Shown here one piece after another: positions 1 to 7,364 of a DNA stretch of 64,000 nucleotides. The stretch lies in contig NZ_JAUSYY010000001.1 in assembly GCF_030817175.1 (NCBI RefSeq), forward strand, positions 2,232,001-2,296,000, written 5' to 3'. Below the pieces are notes generated by a model, which searched no databases, was not told where the DNA came from, and worked only from the letters and a program-made list of their open reading frames with translations. The stretch's first letter is position 1. The number at the start of each line of letters is the position of its first letter. A program made the translations under genes and the position numbers. Origin of the DNA: Agromyces ramosus (lineage in GTDB: Bacteria; Actinomycetota; Actinomycetes; Actinomycetales; Microbacteriaceae).

Positions 1-1530
1 CCGCTCGCCGGCTCGGGCGGTGGCGCGGCGGGCCCGCTCGGCACCTACCTCTCGATGCGCACGAGCGGCGTCACCCCCGAGCCCATGCCCGGCTCCAGCT
101 GGGGCGAACCGGGCGAGGGCCCGCCGCGGTTCGTGATCCAGGAGCACCATGCGAGGCGCCTGCACTTCGACCTCCGGCTCGAGCGCGACGGCGTGCTGAA
201 GAGCTGGGCGGTGCCCAAGGGCGTGCCCGAGACATCCGGCGTCAACCACCTCGCCGTGCAGACCGAAGACCATCCGATGGAGTACGCGACGTTCGAGGGC
301 ACGATCCCGGCTGGGGAGTACGGTGCAGGGTCGATGACCATCTGGGACGACGGCACGTATGCGACCGAGAAGTGGCGCGACGACGAGATCATCATCGACG
401 TCGACGGGCGGCCCGGTGGGCCCCTCGGCGGCACCGTGCGCCTCGCGCTCATCCGCACCGACGGCCGCGGCGAGAAGAGCAGCTGGCTGCTGCACCGCAT
501 GAAGGACCAGCGGCCAGGGCACTGGAGCCCGAAGGCGCGGCGAGCGGCGAACGCAGAGGTGGAGCCGATCCGTGAACGTCCGATGCTCGCCACGACCGGC
601 ACGCTCGGCCTGCTCGCCGGGGAGGAGTGGGCGCTCGAGTGGAAGTGGGACGGCATCCGGGTGCTCGCGAGAGCCGGCGGCGGCGGCATCCGGCTGCTGA
701 GCCGCAACGGCATCGACATCACTGCCCGGTATCCCGAGTTCGCGGCGCTGCCCGCGGTGCTCGAGGCGGATGCCCTCGTCGACGGCGAGATCGTCGCGCT
801 CGACGATGCAGGGCGCCCGAGCTTCGGCCTGCTCCAGCAGCGCATGGGCCTCACGAAGCCTCGCGAGATCGAGCGGGTGGCGGCGACCGTGCCGGCACGG
901 CTCGTGCTGTTCGACGTGCTCGAGGTCGGCGGCGAGTCGGTCATCGAAGCGCCGTACCTCGAACGCCGGACCCGCCTCGAACGGCTCGTGCGGCGCACGG
1001 GCGGCGTGCCCATCGAGGTGCCGGGCCCCGCCGAGGGAACCCCGGCCGAAGCGCTCGCGGAGAGCCGGCTACTCGGCCTCGAGGGCATCGTCGCGAAGCG
1101 GCCCCACGCTCGCTACCGCCCGGGCGTGCGCTCCGACGACTGGGTGAAGCTGAAGGTCACCCGAACGCAGGAGGTCGTCATCGGGGGGTATCGCCGCGGT
1201 ACCGGAACCCGCGCGGGCCGCATCCGCTCGCTGCTGCTCGGAATCCCGGGAGCGCAGGGCCTCGAGTACGTGGGCCGGGTCGGCTCCGGATTCCGCGAGA
1301 TCGAGCTCGACCGCCTCCTCGCGGCGCTGCGCCCGCTCGAGCAGCCGGCGTCGGCGTTCGTGGAGGTGCCGCCGGCCGATGCCCCCGACGCCGTGTGGGT
1401 GAGGCCCGAACTGGTCGGCGAGATCGAGCTCAGCGACTGGACCACGACGGGCGTCGCCCGCCACCCGCGGTGGCGGGGCCTCCGCCCCGACAAATCGCCC
1501 GATGACGTGCAGCGCGAGGAGCCCGAATGA
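1..1530 (+). CDS. ATP-dependent DNA ligase with N-terminal LigD-type 3'-phosphoesterase domain (5' end outside window)
   Basis: The frame is open from base 1, and the residues before the ATG at 55 (GTYLSM...) resemble the start of a PE domain, so the gene probably begins upstream of the window. Counting from the ATG at 55, residues about 25-160 form the LigD 3'-phosphoesterase domain (HHARRLHFDLRLE-type motif). An ATP-dependent ligase adenylation and OB-fold region follows, with the nucleotidyl lysine at K197 in EWKWDGIR. There is no primase/polymerase domain, unlike three-domain LigD. Known family role: end processing and sealing in bacterial NHEJ-like repair; no Ku gene is in the window. 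Its stop overlaps the NRAMP start as ATGA, suggesting one transcript. Confidence 0.9.
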   Translation, partial: PLAGSGGGAAGPLGTYLSMRTSGVTPEPMPGSSWGEPGEGPPRFVIQEHHARRLHFDLRLERDGVLKSWAVPKGVPETSGVNHLAVQTEDHPMEYATFEGTIPAGEYGAGSMTIWDDGTYATEKWRDDEIIIDVDGRPGGPLGGTVRLALIRTDGRGEKSSWLLHRMKDQRPGHWSPKARRAANAEVEPIRERPMLATTGTLGLLAGEEWALEWKWDGIRVLARAGGGGIRLLSRNGIDITARYPEFAALPAVLEADALVDGEIVALDDAGRPSFGLLQQRMGLTKPREIERVAATVPARLVLFDVLEVGGESVIEAPYLERRTRLERLVRRTGGVPIEVPGPAEGTPAEALAESRLLGLEGIVAKRPHARYRPGVRSDDWVKLKVTRTQEVVIGGYRRGTGTRAGRIRSLLLGIPGAQGLEYVGRVGSGFREIELDRLLAALRPLEQPASAFVEVPPADAPDAVWVRPELVGEIELSDWTTTGVARHPRWRGLRPDKSPDDVQREEPE

Positions 1531-2906
1531 GCGATCCCGAGGTGAAAGACGAGGAGCACCGCGACGACCGCGATGCGGGGAGCGACACCGAGCGCGACGT
1601 CGAGGAGCGTCGACACGGTGTGAAGCGGGTCGTCGGCCTGCTCGGGCCCGGACTCATCACCGGCGCCTCCGACGACGATCCGTCGGGCATCGCGACGTAC
1701 GCGCAGGCGGGTGCGATCTACGGGTACGGCACGCTCTGGACGGTGCCCGTCGTGCTCCCGCTCATGATCGCCGTGCAGGAGATCTGCGACCGCACCGCCT
1801 CCGCCACCGGCAAGAGCCTCGGCGCGCTGGCGCGGGAGCGGTTCACGGGCGGCTGGCGCATCGTGATCCTGCTGCTCGTGGTCGCGCTGTTCGCCGCGAA
1901 CGGGCTGAACGCCGCCGCCGACCTGCTCGCCGTCGGCGAGGGCATGGAGCTGCTGCACGCCGGTCCAGCCCAGCTCTGGAGCGCGGTCGCCGGCCTCGGC
2001 ATCGGCGTGATGCTGTTCTTCGGCTCCTTCACCATCGTGGCCAAGATCATCCGCTGGCTCTGTCTCAGCCTGTTCGCCTACGTCGGTGTGCTCGTCGTGG
2101 CGAACGTCGACTGGGTCGACGTTCTGAAGGGGCTCGCCGGCTTCGGCTTCGAGCTGACACCCGCGTACCTTGCCATGATCGTGGCCATTCTCGGCACGAG
2201 CCTCTCTCCGTACCTGTTCTTCTGGCAGAGCGAGGACCGCATCGAGGAGATGCGGGTGGCCCCCGAGGGCGGCGACGAACCGGTGCCGCTCGTGCGGCGC
2301 GGACGCAAGCGGGCTCGACGGCAGCTGCTCGAGACCCGCATCGACGTGGTCATCGGCATGGCCTTCTCCGTACTCGTCATGTTCGCGATCATCGTCGCGA
2401 CCGCGGCGACGCTCGGCGCCGAGGGCGAGAAGGTCGAGACCGCAGCGGATGCCGCGAGGGCCCTCGAGCCGATCGCCGGCCCCGGGGCATCCGTGCTCTT
2501 CGCCCTCGGCTTCATCGGGTCGGGCCTGCTCGCCGTGCCCGTGCTCGTCACCGCGGGATCCGCCGCGCTCGCAGCCCTCCTCGGCAGGGACTGGAGCCTC
2601 GCCGCGAGCCCGCGCCGCGACCCGTTCTTCTACACGCTCGTGGGGGTCGGCACGGTCGGCGGCGTGGTCCTCAGCCTCGTGTCGGCGAACGCCGTGCAGC
2701 TGCTCGTGTTCAGCGCGCTGATCAATGGGATCGTGGCCGCGCCGTTCCTCATCCTCGTCATGATCATCGCCCGCGACCGGAAGGTGATGGGCGCATTCCG
2801 GGCGGGCCCGCTCGCGGCGTCCGTCGGGTGGCTCGCGGCGGGCGTGATGACCGTGGCGAGTGTGCTGGGCGTCGTGCTGACCATCGCCGCCATCTTCGGC
2901 GGGTGA
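1527..2906 (+). CDS. NRAMP-family divalent metal transporter
   Basis: A 459-residue multi-pass membrane protein with a charged cytoplasmic N-terminus of about 30 residues. It carries the NRAMP TM1 signature around residues 47-60 (GASDDDPSGIATY). In canonical MntH/NRAMP, TM1 has DPGN and TM6 has MPH. Here TM1 reads D51-P52-S53-G54 and the TM6 equivalent reads S227-P228-Y229. The metal-site methionine is therefore missing, so the substrate (Mn, Fe, Mg or other) cannot be called. The start overlaps the ligase stop (ATGA). The next gene is convergent, four bases away. NRAMP membership is secure; specificity is open. Confidence 0.85.
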   Translation: MSDPEVKDEEHRDDRDAGSDTERDVEERRHGVKRVVGLLGPGLITGASDDDPSGIATYAQAGAIYGYGTLWTVPVVLPLMIAVQEICDRTASATGKSLGALARERFTGGWRIVILLLVVALFAANGLNAAADLLAVGEGMELLHAGPAQLWSAVAGLGIGVMLFFGSFTIVAKIIRWLCLSLFAYVGVLVVANVDWVDVLKGLAGFGFELTPAYLAMIVAILGTSLSPYLFFWQSEDRIEEMRVAPEGGDEPVPLVRRGRKRARRQLLETRIDVVIGMAFSVLVMFAIIVATAATLGAEGEKVETAADAARALEPIAGPGASVLFALGFIGSGLLAVPVLVTAGSAALAALLGRDWSLAASPRRDPFFYTLVGVGTVGGVVLSLVSANAVQLLVFSALINGIVAAPFLILVMIIARDRKVMGAFRAGPLAASVGWLAAGVMTVASVLGVVLTIAAIFGG

Positions 2907-2910
2907 GCCC

Positions 2911-3888
2911 TCAGGAATCCGCGTCGCCGGTGAGCAGGTCGAGCAGGCTGGCCTCGCGGTTGCCCAGGCGCGAGACGACTCGTCCCGCCTCGTAGGCCTC
3001 GATCACCCGAGGATCGACGTAGCTGCCGCGAGCGATCGCCGGCGTGTTGCCGAGCACCCGTGCGGCCTCCTCGATCGCCTCGCGGACGGCGCGGGACCGC
3101 GCGCGGGCGGTCGTCTCCACTCCGAGCGCGGCCAAATGGTCGGCCGCCACGATCGTGCCCCGCAGTGTGCGGAAGTCCTTCGCCGTGAAGTCGCCACCGG
3201 TTCTCGCCCGGATGTCCTCGTTCACATCGACCGGCCCGACCGCGCGCATCGCTCGCCCCGCCGACCAGGCGAAGAGCCGTGCAGCGGCCGAACGCTGAGC
3301 TGCACGCCCGACGAACGCCGCGAGCGCGGCATCCGAGACTCGCAGGTCCTGGGTGATGCCACCCTTCGCGCGGAATCGCAGCCGAACCGTCTCGGCGTCG
3401 TCGAGCGAGGCATTGCGCACGAGCAGCGTCGTGAGGCCGCGGCTCCGGAAGCCCGCGAGGGACTCCTCTGAGCCGATGCGGATCGCGCCGAGGTCGAGCG
3501 TGCGGAACGCGGCCGCGAGCACGCGCTCTCGAGGCAGCTCGTCGAGCGCGAGGTCGCGTCGCACCGTTCGGCGGGCGAGCGGGAGCGACGCGGCGAGCGC
3601 GGTCATGCGGAGGAACTTCTCTGCGTCCTGGCGCTCGCGCCACGCCGGGTGGTACAGGTACTGGCGACGGCCGGCCGCGTCGACGCCGACGGCGAGGATG
3701 TGCGCGTTCGCGGCATCCGCGATCCAGACGTCCTCCCACGCCGGTGGGATCGCGAGGTCGGCGATGCGGGCGCGCTCGGCGCGGCCGGCGACACCGCCGT
3801 CGCTGTGCACGTACGCGAAACCGCGCCCCCGTCTCACCCGTGCGAATCCGGGTGAGACGTAGGGCTCGACCCGTTTGAGGCGCGGCAT
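2911..3888 (-). CDS. DNA topoisomerase IB (eukaryote/poxvirus type)
   Basis: A 325-residue type IB topoisomerase, the usual length for the bacterial poxvirus-like group. Family role: relaxes supercoils through a 3'-phosphotyrosyl intermediate. Visible landmarks are the N-terminal GRGFAYVHSDG strand, the conserved IPPAWEDVWI segment near residues 47-56, the RAKGG lysine near 175, the TAKDFRTLRGT arginine segment (235-245), and the expected catalytic tyrosine Y290 in ARGSYVDPRVI. It lies just upstream, on the same strand, of a small Rho-N/SAP-like gene, within a block of DNA-maintenance and stress-type genes. Confidence 0.93.
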   Translation of the reverse strand: MPRLKRVEPYVSPGFARVRRGRGFAYVHSDGGVAGRAERARIADLAIPPAWEDVWIADAANAHILAVGVDAAGRRQYLYHPAWRERQDAEKFLRMTALAASLPLARRTVRRDLALDELPRERVLAAAFRTLDLGAIRIGSEESLAGFRSRGLTTLLVRNASLDDAETVRLRFRAKGGITQDLRVSDAALAAFVGRAAQRSAAARLFAWSAGRAMRAVGPVDVNEDIRARTGGDFTAKDFRTLRGTIVAADHLAALGVETTARARSRAVREAIEEAARVLGNTPAIARGSYVDPRVIEAYEAGRVVSRLGNREASLLDLLTGDADS

Positions 3889-3894
3889 CCGGGG

Positions 3895-4161
3895 TCAGTG
3901 GTTGCGGAGGGCCGAGATGAGTTCGGACTTGCGCTTCCCGCTGTACCCGGTGATGCCGAGCTCCTTCGCGCGCTTCTTCAGTGCGTCGACGGTCCAGTCG
4001 TCGTAGTCGCCGTGCTTGCCGCCCTTGCGGCCGACGGCGCTCCGGCCCTGCTTGGCTGCGGCGTTCGAGATGCGAGCGGCCTTCTCCTTCGACGCTCCGT
4101 CATCGCGGAGCTCCTCGTAGAGCTTCGGATCCTTCAGCGACGAGTTCTTGCGTCCCGGCAT
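3895..4161 (-). CDS. Small Rho N-terminal/SAP-like domain protein (DUF7218-like)
   Basis: An 88-residue basic protein. The first half is rich in Lys, Asp and Ala (SLKDPKLYEELRDDGASKEK). The second half (about 53-88) has a helix-extended loop-helix of Rho-N/SAP type, WTVDALKKRAKELGITGYSG, followed by KRKSELISALRN, a fold that usually binds nucleic acid. A ribosome site (AAGGAA) lies eight bases before the ATG. It sits between the SDR and topoisomerase IB genes on the same strand. The biochemical role is unknown; I recognise the architecture rather than a characterised function. Confidence 0.8.
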   Translation of the reverse strand: MPGRKNSSLKDPKLYEELRDDGASKEKAARISNAAAKQGRSAVGRKGGKHGDYDDWTVDALKKRAKELGITGYSGKRKSELISALRNH

Positions 4162-4176
4162 GGTGTGTTCCTTTCC

Positions 4177-5061
4177 TTACAGGGCGCGGCCGCCGGTGAC
4201 CGGCAGCACCGCGCCAGACACGTACGACGCGTCGTCGGACGCGAGGTACACGTAGGCGCCCGCGAGCTCGGCGGGCTGTCCCGCCCGGCCGAGCGGGGTG
4301 TTGCGACCGAACTCGGGCAGCTTGTCGGGCCAGCCCGTAGCCGGGATGAGCGGCGTCCAGATCGGACCTGGAGCGACCGCATTGACCCGGATGCCCCGTG
4401 GCCCGAGCTCTTCGGCGAGCGCCTTGGTGAACGCGACGAGCGCGGCCTTCGTCATCGCGTAGTCGACGAGTGTCGACGACGGGTCGAATCCCTGGATCGA
4501 CGTCGTCGTGATGATGCTGGAGCCCGCCTCCATCAGGGGCACCGCTGCGCGCGCGAGGAAGACCGGCGCGAAGAGGTTCACTCGCATCACGGCCTCGAAG
4601 TCGTCGGTCGGGATCTCGTCGATGCCGCTGCGGTTGCGCTGGTGCGCCGCGTTCAGCACGAGCAGGTCGACGCCGCCGAAGGCCTGGTCGGTGTGCTCCA
4701 CGAGTTCCTTGCAGTGCGCCTCGTCGCGCAGGTCGCCCGGCAGCAGCAGCGGATCGGCTCCGGCATCCCGGATCCAGTGCGCCGTCTCGTCGGCGTCGGC
4801 CTGCTCGCTCGGCAGGAAGGCGATCGCGACCTGCGCGCCCTCGCGCGCGAAGGCGATCGCGACGGCACGGCCGATGCCGGAGTCGCCGCCCGTGATGAGT
4901 GCCCTGCGTCCCTCGAGGCGTCGGCTCCCGCGATAGCTCTGCTCGCCGTGGTCGGGCAGTGGCGACATCCGTTCGGTGAGACCCGGCGGTTGCTGTTCTT
5001 GTCGAGGGAACGGGTCGGTGGTGTGCTTGGTTGTCGGATCGATCAACTGATCGTTGGTCAT
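4177..5061 (-). CDS. SDR-family oxidoreductase, general-stress-protein-39-like
   Basis: A 294-residue short-chain dehydrogenase with a long N-terminal extension ending in PLPDHGEQSYRGS, typical of the Bacillus YdaD/GSP39 group. The NAD(P)-binding glycine motif TGGDSGIG is at 57-64, followed by NAA, then the catalytic Ser (TTTS) and YAMTK tyrosine/lysine. The ATG at 5061 is chosen because GAGGAGG lies four bases upstream; a longer frame up to 5109 lacks a ribosome site. The substrate is unknown. It has a GTCAA-type promoter signature at 5083-5122 shared with other stress-type genes here. Confidence 0.88.
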   Translation of the reverse strand: MTNDQLIDPTTKHTTDPFPRQEQQPPGLTERMSPLPDHGEQSYRGSRRLEGRRALITGGDSGIGRAVAIAFAREGAQVAIAFLPSEQADADETAHWIRDAGADPLLLPGDLRDEAHCKELVEHTDQAFGGVDLLVLNAAHQRNRSGIDEIPTDDFEAVMRVNLFAPVFLARAAVPLMEAGSSIITTTSIQGFDPSSTLVDYAMTKAALVAFTKALAEELGPRGIRVNAVAPGPIWTPLIPATGWPDKLPEFGRNTPLGRAGQPAELAGAYVYLASDDASYVSGAVLPVTGGRAL

Positions 5062-5082
5062 GACGCCTCCTCGGATCGCGAG

Positions 5083-5122
5083 CCACGGTACGCGGGGCCC
5101 GGCGGCCATGGCAGGGGTTGAC
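5083..5122 (-). promoter_or_regulatory. GTCAA-box promoter upstream of the SDR gene
   Basis: On the minus strand GTCAACCCCTG starts at 5122 and the TA of TACCGTGG lies 33 bases downstream (5090-5089). The same box-to-TA spacing recurs before at least six other genes in this window. The expected transcription start is near 5078, upstream of the GAGGAGG ribosome site. Identification is by eye from the shared pattern only. Confidence 0.55.
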
Positions 5123-5192
5123 AGGGGCCTCCGGATGCCTCTCGATCGGCGCGGATTCGCGGTTCGGCGGGTAGCACGCGCCGAGAACGGCG

Positions 5193-5232
5193 GTCAACCC
5201 CTAGCCGCGCGGCTCAGCGCGGCCGTAACGTC
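5193..5232 (+). promoter_or_regulatory. GTCAA-box promoter upstream of the 54-residue membrane protein
   Basis: GTCAACCCCTAG begins at 5193 and the TA of CGTAACGTC is at 5226-5227, 33 bases later. This is the same arrangement as the other GTCAA-box sites. It would give a leader of about 90 bases before the ATG at 5331. Confidence 0.55.
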
Positions 5233-5330
5233 GATGTCACGAGGCGCACCACGCCTCCAGGTTCGGCCGAACGGCCGGAACCGTCTATCCGCCTCACACT
5301 CACGAGCGCGGAACATGTGAAGGAGAGATC

Positions 5331-5495
5331 ATGAACATCCTCGTCGCCATCATCGCCATCGCCGCCGTTGTGCTGCTCATCACGGGTGGAGTCGTGCCCA
5401 CGTTGAACTTCCTGCTGTGGGTGGGGCTCGCACTGGCGATCATCGCGGTCATCGTGTTCCTCGTTCGTTACCTCGGCGGGAACCGAACCGTCTGA
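5331..5495 (+). CDS. Small two-helix membrane protein (54 residues)
   Basis: A 54-codon frame with a good ribosome site (AAGGAGAG, 4 bases before the ATG) and a strong terminator-like hairpin 13 bases after its stop. The product is almost entirely hydrophobic. Two transmembrane segments, residues about 3-22 and 26-45, are joined by VPT and end in the basic tail RYLGGNRTV. I recognise no characterised family; small hydrophobic proteins like this are common in actinobacterial stress regulons. The upstream GTCAA-box promoter supports independent, possibly stress-linked expression. Confidence 0.75.
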   Translation: MNILVAIIAIAAVVLLITGGVVPTLNFLLWVGLALAIIAVIVFLVRYLGGNRTV

Positions 5496-5507
5496 TCAGC
5501 GAAGCAG

Positions 5508-5539
5508 CGGAACGGGCGGCCTTCGGGCCGCCCGTTCCG
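5508..5539 (+). terminator. Perfect 14-bp hairpin with TTCG tetraloop
   Basis: Arms 5508-5521 and 5526-5539 pair perfectly around the stable tetraloop TTCG. It directly follows the stop of the small membrane protein gene. The T-tract is poor, so it may act as an intrinsic terminator without a U-run or as a 3' stabiliser. Confidence 0.75.
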
Positions 5540-5637
5540 TATGTCCAGCCTGCTGCGGGGACCGACTGATCGGATGCCGGGTCGCCGTTCGTCCTCGGAA
5601 TGGGCCACCTCGACCGACACGCCGTATGCTGAGTGGC

Positions 5638-6030
5638 GTGGGAACCCTGTATTACGGCGATTCCGGCACCCCGATCGGCATCGAGGACCGAGCGCTCGCG
5701 CACCTGAAGATCGCCATCACAACGAAACTGCGCCGAGGAGAGAGCTTCACGCTCTCGTGGCGCCACGCCGAAGACCAGCCCCGCGGGCGCAGCACGCTCT
5801 GGCTGCACGCATCGATCCCCCTTCGTTTCGTCTTCGACGAGCCCGAGGCCCCCGAGCTCAGCCGGCAGTGGATCGAAGACCTCATGAGGTCGGCGAACAG
5901 CACGGGCGGAATCCAGCTCATTCCCGAGCAGCTCGACACCGACCCGATCCCGACGCTCCCCGAGCAGCCGGTACAGGTCGGCGTCGATGTGCAAGAGGTC
6001 GACGCCGCGAAGAACGCGCAGACCGCCTAG
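5638..6030 (+). CDS. DUF7882-family small protein (paralogue 1)
   Basis: A 130-residue protein whose first 105 residues align with the protein at 6936-7259: GTLYYGDS against GKFIYNSS, LAHLKIAI against LAHLRVAI, then KLRR, STLWLH and ANST in both. The GTG at 5638 is chosen because it matches the paralogue's MG start and because TATGCT lies seven bases upstream, a leaderless -10 position; the ATG at 5626 would fall inside that box. The acidic tail (from about residue 100) is unique to this copy. The family is confined mainly to Microbacteriaceae, is sometimes mislabelled as a DNA ligase, and has no known function. Confidence 0.8.
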   Translation: MGTLYYGDSGTPIGIEDRALAHLKIAITTKLRRGESFTLSWRHAEDQPRGRSTLWLHASIPLRFVFDEPEAPELSRQWIEDLMRSANSTGGIQLIPEQLDTDPIPTLPEQPVQVGVDVQEVDAAKNAQTA

Positions 6031-6061
6031 GCGGCCTGCGCTCGACTTCGCTGAACGCTGC

Positions 6062-6556
6062 TTAGATCCGCAGGTCGGGGTCGGTGCCGGACGTGGTTTC
6101 GCCGCCGTGGATCTCACCGCGCCATGCGCCGCTCGAGCGTTCGCGGTCCTCGATGAAGTCCTTGAATCGCGCCAGGTCCTTCTTCACCTGCATGTCGTCG
6201 AGCTGCAGCGCGGCACCAGCCTGCTCGACGAATCCCTCGGGCTCCCATTCGATCTCGAGGTCGATGCGCGTGGAGTCGGGACTCAGCGGCGTGAAGCGGA
6301 CGCGGCCGTGGTGGACGACCTCGCCGATGCTGCGCCATGCCACGTGGTCGTCGGGCACCTGGTCGCCGATCTCGGCGTCGAACTCGCGCTTGACTCCGGC
6401 GATCGAGACGGTCCAGTGCGTCAACGTGTCGCCGATCTGCTCAACCGAGTCGACGCCGCCGAGGAACTCGGGGAACGACTCGAACTGGGTCCACTGGTTG
6501 TAGGCGACACGGACGGGCACATCCACATCGGTCGACGCGGTCACTGTCGTGCTCAT
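6062..6556 (-). CDS. SRPBCC (START/polyketide-cyclase-like) family protein
   Basis: A 164-residue single-domain protein of the helix-grip type: start strand TVTASTDVDVPVRVAYNQW, then FESFPEFLGGVDSVEQ, then alternating strands up to a long C-terminal helix (QVKKDLARFKDFIEDRER). It resembles the COG5637-like SRPBCC proteins found near stress genes in actinobacteria. The ligand is unknown. The ATG at 6556 is preceded by GGAGGAG at a good distance; upstream in-frame codons lack this. A GTCAA-type promoter is on the same strand at 6602-6642. Confidence 0.85.
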   Translation of the reverse strand: MSTTVTASTDVDVPVRVAYNQWTQFESFPEFLGGVDSVEQIGDTLTHWTVSIAGVKREFDAEIGDQVPDDHVAWRSIGEVVHHGRVRFTPLSPDSTRIDLEIEWEPEGFVEQAGAALQLDDMQVKKDLARFKDFIEDRERSSGAWRGEIHGGETTSGTDPDLRI

Positions 6557-6601
6557 GATGGTCTCCTCCTGTCCGGGGCAGCCGATCGGGGCCCCGTCAG
6601 C

Positions 6602-6642
6602 CACGGTAGGCAGCATGGTCACCGTGCCGCGAGGGGCTTGTC
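6602..6642 (-). promoter_or_regulatory. GTCAA-box promoter (variant GACAAGCCCC) upstream of the SRPBCC gene
   Basis: On the minus strand GACAAGCCCCT starts at 6642 and the TA of TACCGTGG is at 6608-6607, 34 bases downstream. The -10 octamer is identical to that before the SDR gene (5083-5090). The transcription start would be near 6596, 40 bases before the start codon. Confidence 0.55.
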
Positions 6643-6699
6643 TCCCCGGGTGACGGCTGCTAGACGGGAGGTGGGGATGACGAGGGTAAGGAGTCGGCC

Positions 6700-6921
6700 A
6701 TGAGTGCCAACGAGGAACGAGCCAGCGACACCATGAGCGTCGAGCGCTGGTGGCCGCATCTGTCGATCGCGTCGAAGCACCGGTTGCTCGCCGATCTCGA
6801 CGGACCGATCGACGACGACACCGCGGCGGAGATCGAGGCGGTGCATGGCACCGCGCCGCCGGAGCGCCTCACCCGGGCCGCGCGGGACTTCATCCGCACG
6901 CAGATCGAGGCGGTCGACTGA
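6700..6921 (+). CDS. Conserved hypothetical small acidic protein
   Basis: A 73-residue protein with the core SVERWWPHLSIASKHRLLADLDGPID and a C-terminal helix ending FIRTQIEAVD. No motif, membrane segment or signal is visible. AAGGAG lies seven bases before the ATG. It sits between the SRPBCC gene (divergent) and the second DUF7882 gene (convergent), in the same stress-type block. Function unknown; real coding is supported by the ribosome site and typical codon use. Confidence 0.65.
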   Translation: MSANEERASDTMSVERWWPHLSIASKHRLLADLDGPIDDDTAAEIEAVHGTAPPERLTRAARDFIRTQIEAVD

Positions 6922-6935
6922 GTCGCGCGGCGGGG

Positions 6936-7259
6936 CTACTCGGCCTCGAACGGCTCGGTCTGCTCGGGCTCGGGCATGAAGTGGAGCCCGGCGGTGCTGT
7001 TGGCCGCGAGCAGCATCTGCTCGACCCAGAGGCGGTTGAGCGCGGGCGGTCGGTTGCCGCTGAACACGAACTGCAGGGGGATCGACTCGTGCAACCAGAT
7101 GGTCGTGCGTCCGCTGCCGTTCTCGACGCCGTGCTCCCACGTCATGGCGAAGCTCTCGGACCGGCGCAGCTTGTTGAGGATCGCGACTCGCAGGTGGGCA
7201 AGCGTGCGATCGTCGATCTCGATCTCACGCGATGACGAGTTGTAGATGAACTTGCCCAT
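6936..7259 (-). CDS. DUF7882-family small protein (paralogue 2)
   Basis: A 107-residue protein, the usual length for the family, paralogous to the protein at 5638-6030 and lacking its acidic C-terminal tail. The conserved core is IYNSSSREIEIDDRTLAHLR, then ILNKLRRSESF, TTIWLHESIPLQFVF, and NRLWVEQMLLAANST near the end. Function unknown. The two paralogues are within 1.4 kb and point in opposite directions, so a local duplication followed by inversion, or independent acquisition, is possible. Confidence 0.82.
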   Translation of the reverse strand: MGKFIYNSSSREIEIDDRTLAHLRVAILNKLRRSESFAMTWEHGVENGSGRTTIWLHESIPLQFVFSGNRPPALNRLWVEQMLLAANSTAGLHFMPEPEQTEPFEAE

Positions 7260-7319
7260 GTCGGCACTCTAGTCGGCAGGACGCCGCTCGCGCATGGCGT
7301 GTTCCACGCGTCCGGGGGT

Positions 7320-7358
7320 GTCAAGCCCCTGCCTGCGGGAGGGCCGCGCGAGTAGGAA
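7320..7358 (+). promoter_or_regulatory. GTCAA-box promoter upstream of the alcohol dehydrogenase
   Basis: GTCAAGCCCCTG starts at 7320 and the TA of TAGGAAC is at 7353-7354, 33 bases later. With a start 6-7 bases after the hexamer, the transcript would begin almost at the ATG at 7365, so it may be leaderless. AGGAA could also serve as a weak ribosome site. Confidence 0.55.
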
Positions 7359-7364
7359 CAGACC

